In this document: one piece after another, positions 3,469-6,295 of the stretch
How positions within the stretch are numbered: position 1 is the first letter of the stretch
How the letters are laid out: every line of letters starts with the position of its first letter
Source: Candidatus Kaiserbacteria bacterium
GTDB lineage: Bacteria > Patescibacteriota > Minisyncoccia > Phycocordibacterales > UBA2100
DNA: 6,295 bases
Reading direction: 5' to 3'
NCBI GenBank assembly: GCA_026996985.1
Contig: JALWJR010000021.1
Location: forward strand, 1 to 6,295
Program-made: the position numbers and the translations under genes
Notes under the pieces: model-generated
Databases searched by the model: none
The model's input: the letters and a program-made list of their open reading frames with translations, nothing else
Told to the model about the DNA's origin: nothing

Positions 3469-6285
3469 CTAAAACCCCGGCATATCGGGCATCGGAGACT
3501 CTTTCATCAAAGACTGCATATAGTTTCTCTTTATCTCCTCTTCAACTTCTTGCCTGTCTCTGCCGTATCTTTTATATGAATATTCTTTAAGCGCCTCAAC
3601 TTGAGCCGGCTCGGATTTATATTTAATCGGCAAAGTGTTTATGGGAAAAGGTTTAGCGGGCATGCCGTTTACAAGCAAGGAAAGGTAAGCATGCCTGTTC
3701 TCTTGGGTTGTAACATCTTGCGCGGAAATGTCGGGCGCCAAAACTTTCTCAAAAAACTCTCCGTCTTCTGTTCCGACACGAAACACGCATTTTGTTCCAA
3801 CGTTTCCGAATACAGCATCACGTATTTCATCTGACAGCTGCGCAACAAACTGATGCGCAATGTTAAGAGAAAGTTTGTATTTTCTGGCCTCAGACAAAAT
3901 GGTTGCGATAGACGGAGTCGTAAAGTTTTGAAACTCGTCAATGTACAAGTAAAACGGATTTCTCTGCTCAGAGGGCATATCAACTCGCGCAAATGCCGCT
4001 TGCAGGAACTTACCTACTATAATAAGTCCCAAAAGATTTGCGTTTAACTCCCCTATTTTACCCTTTGACAGATTTACCAGGAGAATTTTTTTGTTGTTCA
4101 TTATGTCTGAAAAATTAAGAGTGCTTTTTTTCTGCGCGATTATCGGTCTTATGTATTCGTTTGCCAAGAAAATATCCGTCTTACTTGTGATATATGGCAC
4201 AAAGTTTTCAAGACCCTGCTCACCGGTTGTCGCCTCGGCGGACTTCCAAAACTGTTTAACCAAAGGGTTTTGAGTTTTGGCAAGCAAAGAGTGTCTGTAT
4301 TCTTTATCCGCCATCACTCTGGGAACGTCGGCTATAGTTCCGATGTCATTTGGATCATCAACTATCAAAAGCGATGCGTTTCTGAAATACTGCTGAAACA
4401 TTGGTCCCATAGATTCTGGCACAGATTCAAACAGTTTTTCAAAAATGGAGAGCATCTCATCTACAACAAAGCTTTTCTGCTCGGGGTGATTAGGATCATA
4501 CTCATACATGTTAAGCCCCATTGGTCTTTGTATGTATGCGGGATCAAAGTATATTACATCTTCCCATCTGTTTGGTGGAATAAACGAGAGGATATCTTCA
4601 ACATCTGAGCCGTGTGGGTCAATGTAGCAAACACCGTCTCCATTGTAGATATCTTGAACAATCATGCTTTTCATTAAATAAGTTTTACCGGTACCGGTTT
4701 GACCGATTTCATAGAAGTGCCTGAGTCTGTCTTCTTCCAAAAAGTAAACCGGGGTCTGTTGGTTTCCGTATATGTTAACCCCAAGCTGAATCGCTCCTTT
4801 GGACTCTTTGTTTTCAACAGATGATGCAACCTCAGAGACTTCAATCGGCGCCGGCCTGCCTTTGGCTTTCGCTTTCTTAAGCTCTCTTGAGGTTTTAACG
4901 GCAACAGCTGTGAGATGATAAATTGTTGAAAGTTCTCTTACCGATAAATCCATCTCTTCATCGGGAGAGTAGCTTCTGAATATGAAATTCTTTGTGGCTT
5001 TGTAAACATCTTTGTATGCTTGAAAGGAAATATCATTTCCTTGCGGTTCTTCAAACTGCTCAAACGAAGCGGACAAATCTGACAATATCTCATCTGCACG
5101 TTGCTGTGTTTTGGCGGAAGAGAAAATTCTTAAATTAACCGGCACCACTCTGCTTTCAATTTTTCTTTTTATAAGCTCCAGGGTTATCTGATCGGCTTCT
5201 TTGTTTTCTCTTTTGATGTTAAACAAAGCATCTTTAAGCGCATCTGCAAAATCTCCGGCAACTTTGCCCATGGTGGTTGATCTTTTTATCGCATCTTTGA
5301 GCTTGTAGCCTTTACTTACCAAATCAAAAATCTTTTTGTATTGCCTGTTGTAACTCTCCCCCACATTGCCTATTACAATTTGCAACGCCGCACCCTCGTC
5401 ATGTTTTGACAGTTTTGAAAAAGCCGACAAAATAACATTGAGAGGATCGTGCGTAAAGCTGTCAAAAGTTTTAAAAGGTAAACATGCATGTTTTTTCAAT
5501 TGAGCATAGGCTCCGGTGTGCACCCCTCCGTATGTAAATATGTTGTAGTCGCTCCTTTTTTCATCTATTTTGGCATTTGGAAAAATTGAAAGCATATGCT
5601 TTTCAAACAAACTTTTTTTGGAAGTCGGCACAGATACATAAAAACTTACCGCCTCGGTACTTTGCGGTTTCGCAACCTCAACGGTAAAAACATTTTTTCC
5701 GTCTTGCTCATTTACAGAGAGCATGCCCATGTAAAATTGCTCCATTGATGCGATAAGCTTTGCCAAGTCCTCAGGTACGTCTTGTTTGGTTTCTTTGTCT
5801 TGATCCGATATCCATACTTCATACAAGGTCATATGAAGCGCTCTCCAGAGTTCAGATTTTTGCGGAAGATCAGACCCGGGCATCCCCTTTAGTACATATT
5901 GAACAAGCGCTCTGTGAAAATCATCAAGCAAATGAGTTGATTGAATTTTCTCCGCCACCGCAAGCGCATTTTTAATACCTTTTTGCTGAACGATATTTAA
6001 CAGTTCATCTATTTGTGTATCATGCTCTTCCTCTTGAAGCTCAAGAGCGGTTTTCAATATGCTATGTTCCGGCTCTTTAAAAGCCTCATGCAACACTTCT
6101 TCATCCGGTGTATCGGCATAATTTTGCAATTCTTTCTTGACAATTCTTTCCTTATCCAAAGTTAAAACCGGAGGTTCAAGTTCTTGTTGTTTTTTCTCTA
6201 TTTTTGCACGCAAAAACTCAAGCTCTTCTTCGGGGTTTTTTATCGGCTCCGGCGGATGATATTCATATGAATAGCCCTCTTGCAT
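3469..6285 (-). CDS. type IV secretion/conjugation-type ATPase (VirD4/TraD/HerA-like)
   Basis: The protein is 938 residues. Residues 1-135 are charged and helical, including a possible short coiled coil at about 18-37. Residues 182-280 hold an alpha/beta domain (FYVSVP at 215-220, an acidic DPLNVI at 280-285) that I associate with large ATPases of Patescibacteria. The motor domain begins at about 498: Walker A GQTGTGKT (528-535, K534), IDPHG (555-559), Walker B FYLYIDEF (778-785, D783/E784), the sensor-like AHQF (810-813), and R836 as a possible arginine finger. This is the FtsK/HerA superfamily, hexameric motors that move DNA or protein; a coupling-protein role in DNA transfer or type IV secretion is inferred. 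No transmembrane helix is present, unlike VirD4, so it may dock on a separate membrane partner. The ATG at 6285 has no Shine-Dalgarno, and the frame stays open for the last ten bases to the window edge, so a longer N-terminus is possible. Confidence 0.85.
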   Translation of the reverse strand: MQEGYSYEYHPPEPIKNPEEELEFLRAKIEKKQQELEPPVLTLDKERIVKKELQNYADTPDEEVLHEAFKEPEHSILKTALELQEEEHDTQIDELLNIVQQKGIKNALAVAEKIQSTHLLDDFHRALVQYVLKGMPGSDLPQKSELWRALHMTLYEVWISDQDKETKQDVPEDLAKLIASMEQFYMGMLSVNEQDGKNVFTVEVAKPQSTEAVSFYVSVPTSKKSLFEKHMLSIFPNAKIDEKRSDYNIFTYGGVHTGAYAQLKKHACLPFKTFDSFTHDPLNVILSAFSKLSKHDEGAALQIVIGNVGESYNRQYKKIFDLVSKGYKLKDAIKRSTTMGKVAGDFADALKDALFNIKRENKEADQITLELIKRKIESRVVPVNLRIFSSAKTQQRADEILSDLSASFEQFEEPQGNDISFQAYKDVYKATKNFIFRSYSPDEEMDLSVRELSTIYHLTAVAVKTSRELKKAKAKGRPAPIEVSEVASSVENKESKGAIQLGVNIYGNQQTPVYFLEEDRLRHFYEIGQTGTGKTYLMKSMIVQDIYNGDGVCYIDPHGSDVEDILSFIPPNRWEDVIYFDPAYIQRPMGLNMYEYDPNHPEQKSFVVDEMLSIFEKLFESVPESMGPMFQQYFRNASLLIVDDPNDIGTIADVPRVMADKEYRHSLLAKTQNPLVKQFWKSAEATTGEQGLENFVPYITSKTDIFLANEYIRPIIAQKKSTLNFSDIMNNKKILLVNLSKGKIGELNANLLGLIIVGKFLQAAFARVDMPSEQRNPFYLYIDEFQNFTTPSIATILSEARKYKLSLNIAHQFVAQLSDEIRDAVFGNVGTKCVFRVGTEDGEFFEKVLAPDISAQDVTTQENRHAYLSLLVNGMPAKPFPINTLPIKYKSEPAQVEALKEYSYKRYGRDRQEVEEEIKRNYMQSLMKESPMPDMPGF

Positions 6286-6295
6286 AGGAAAATTA

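Noticed and set aside
3463..3490. Terminator after the large ATPase gene
   Set aside because: Only a 4-bp CCCG/CGGG stem followed by GTTTTAG is present across the last codons; too weak to call.
4091..4608. Plus-strand open frames opposite the large ATPase
   Set aside because: They are antisense to the motor domain, with no supporting start signals or protein motifs.

Overview
This is an AT-rich window with compact, mostly minus-strand genes. It reads as bacterial, with the standard code and no internal TGA codons inside the genes. I infer a member of the Candidate Phyla Radiation (Patescibacteria). The grounds are a large soluble type IV secretion-like ATPase with an N-terminal domain I associate with that group, a roughly 200-residue nucleoside diphosphate kinase with insertions, very short intergenic gaps, and several genes with no Shine-Dalgarno sequence. 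This is judgement from gene style, not a database match.

Layout from left to right: (1) positions 1-1203, minus strand: a beta-CASP metallo-beta-lactamase-fold RNase, cut off by the window edge at its C-terminus and probably read from a nearly leaderless mRNA. (2) 1239-1808, plus strand: a PEBP (YbhB/YbcL-type) protein with an N-terminal membrane anchor, divergent from the RNase with only 35 bases between the starts. (3) 1802-1835: a perfect 15-bp hairpin holding the stop codons of two convergent genes, serving both as terminator. (4) 1829-2353, minus strand: a histidine phosphatase-superfamily protein. (5) 2404-2583, minus strand: an apparently independent structured RNA of about 180 nt with its own extended -10 promoter and a strong intrinsic terminator. 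(6) 2599-2793, minus strand: a 64-residue single-pass membrane protein. (7) 2803-3408, minus strand: ndk. (8) 3469-6285, minus strand: a 938-residue ATPase of the VirD4/TraD/HerA-like class.

The genes do not form one obvious pathway. ndk and the small membrane protein probably form a two-gene unit with a 9-base gap. The ATPase lies upstream in the same direction, but a candidate promoter stands between it and ndk. The most unusual item is the RNA at 2404-2583. It has a 13-bp long-range stem whose one non-Watson-Crick position is G-U only on the minus strand. It also has a 7-bp hairpin and an alternative pairing partner for its terminator. Some of its motifs resemble pieces of 6S RNA as I remember them, but the family is not settled here. 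No tRNA, rRNA, insertion sequence, CRISPR array or origin was seen.
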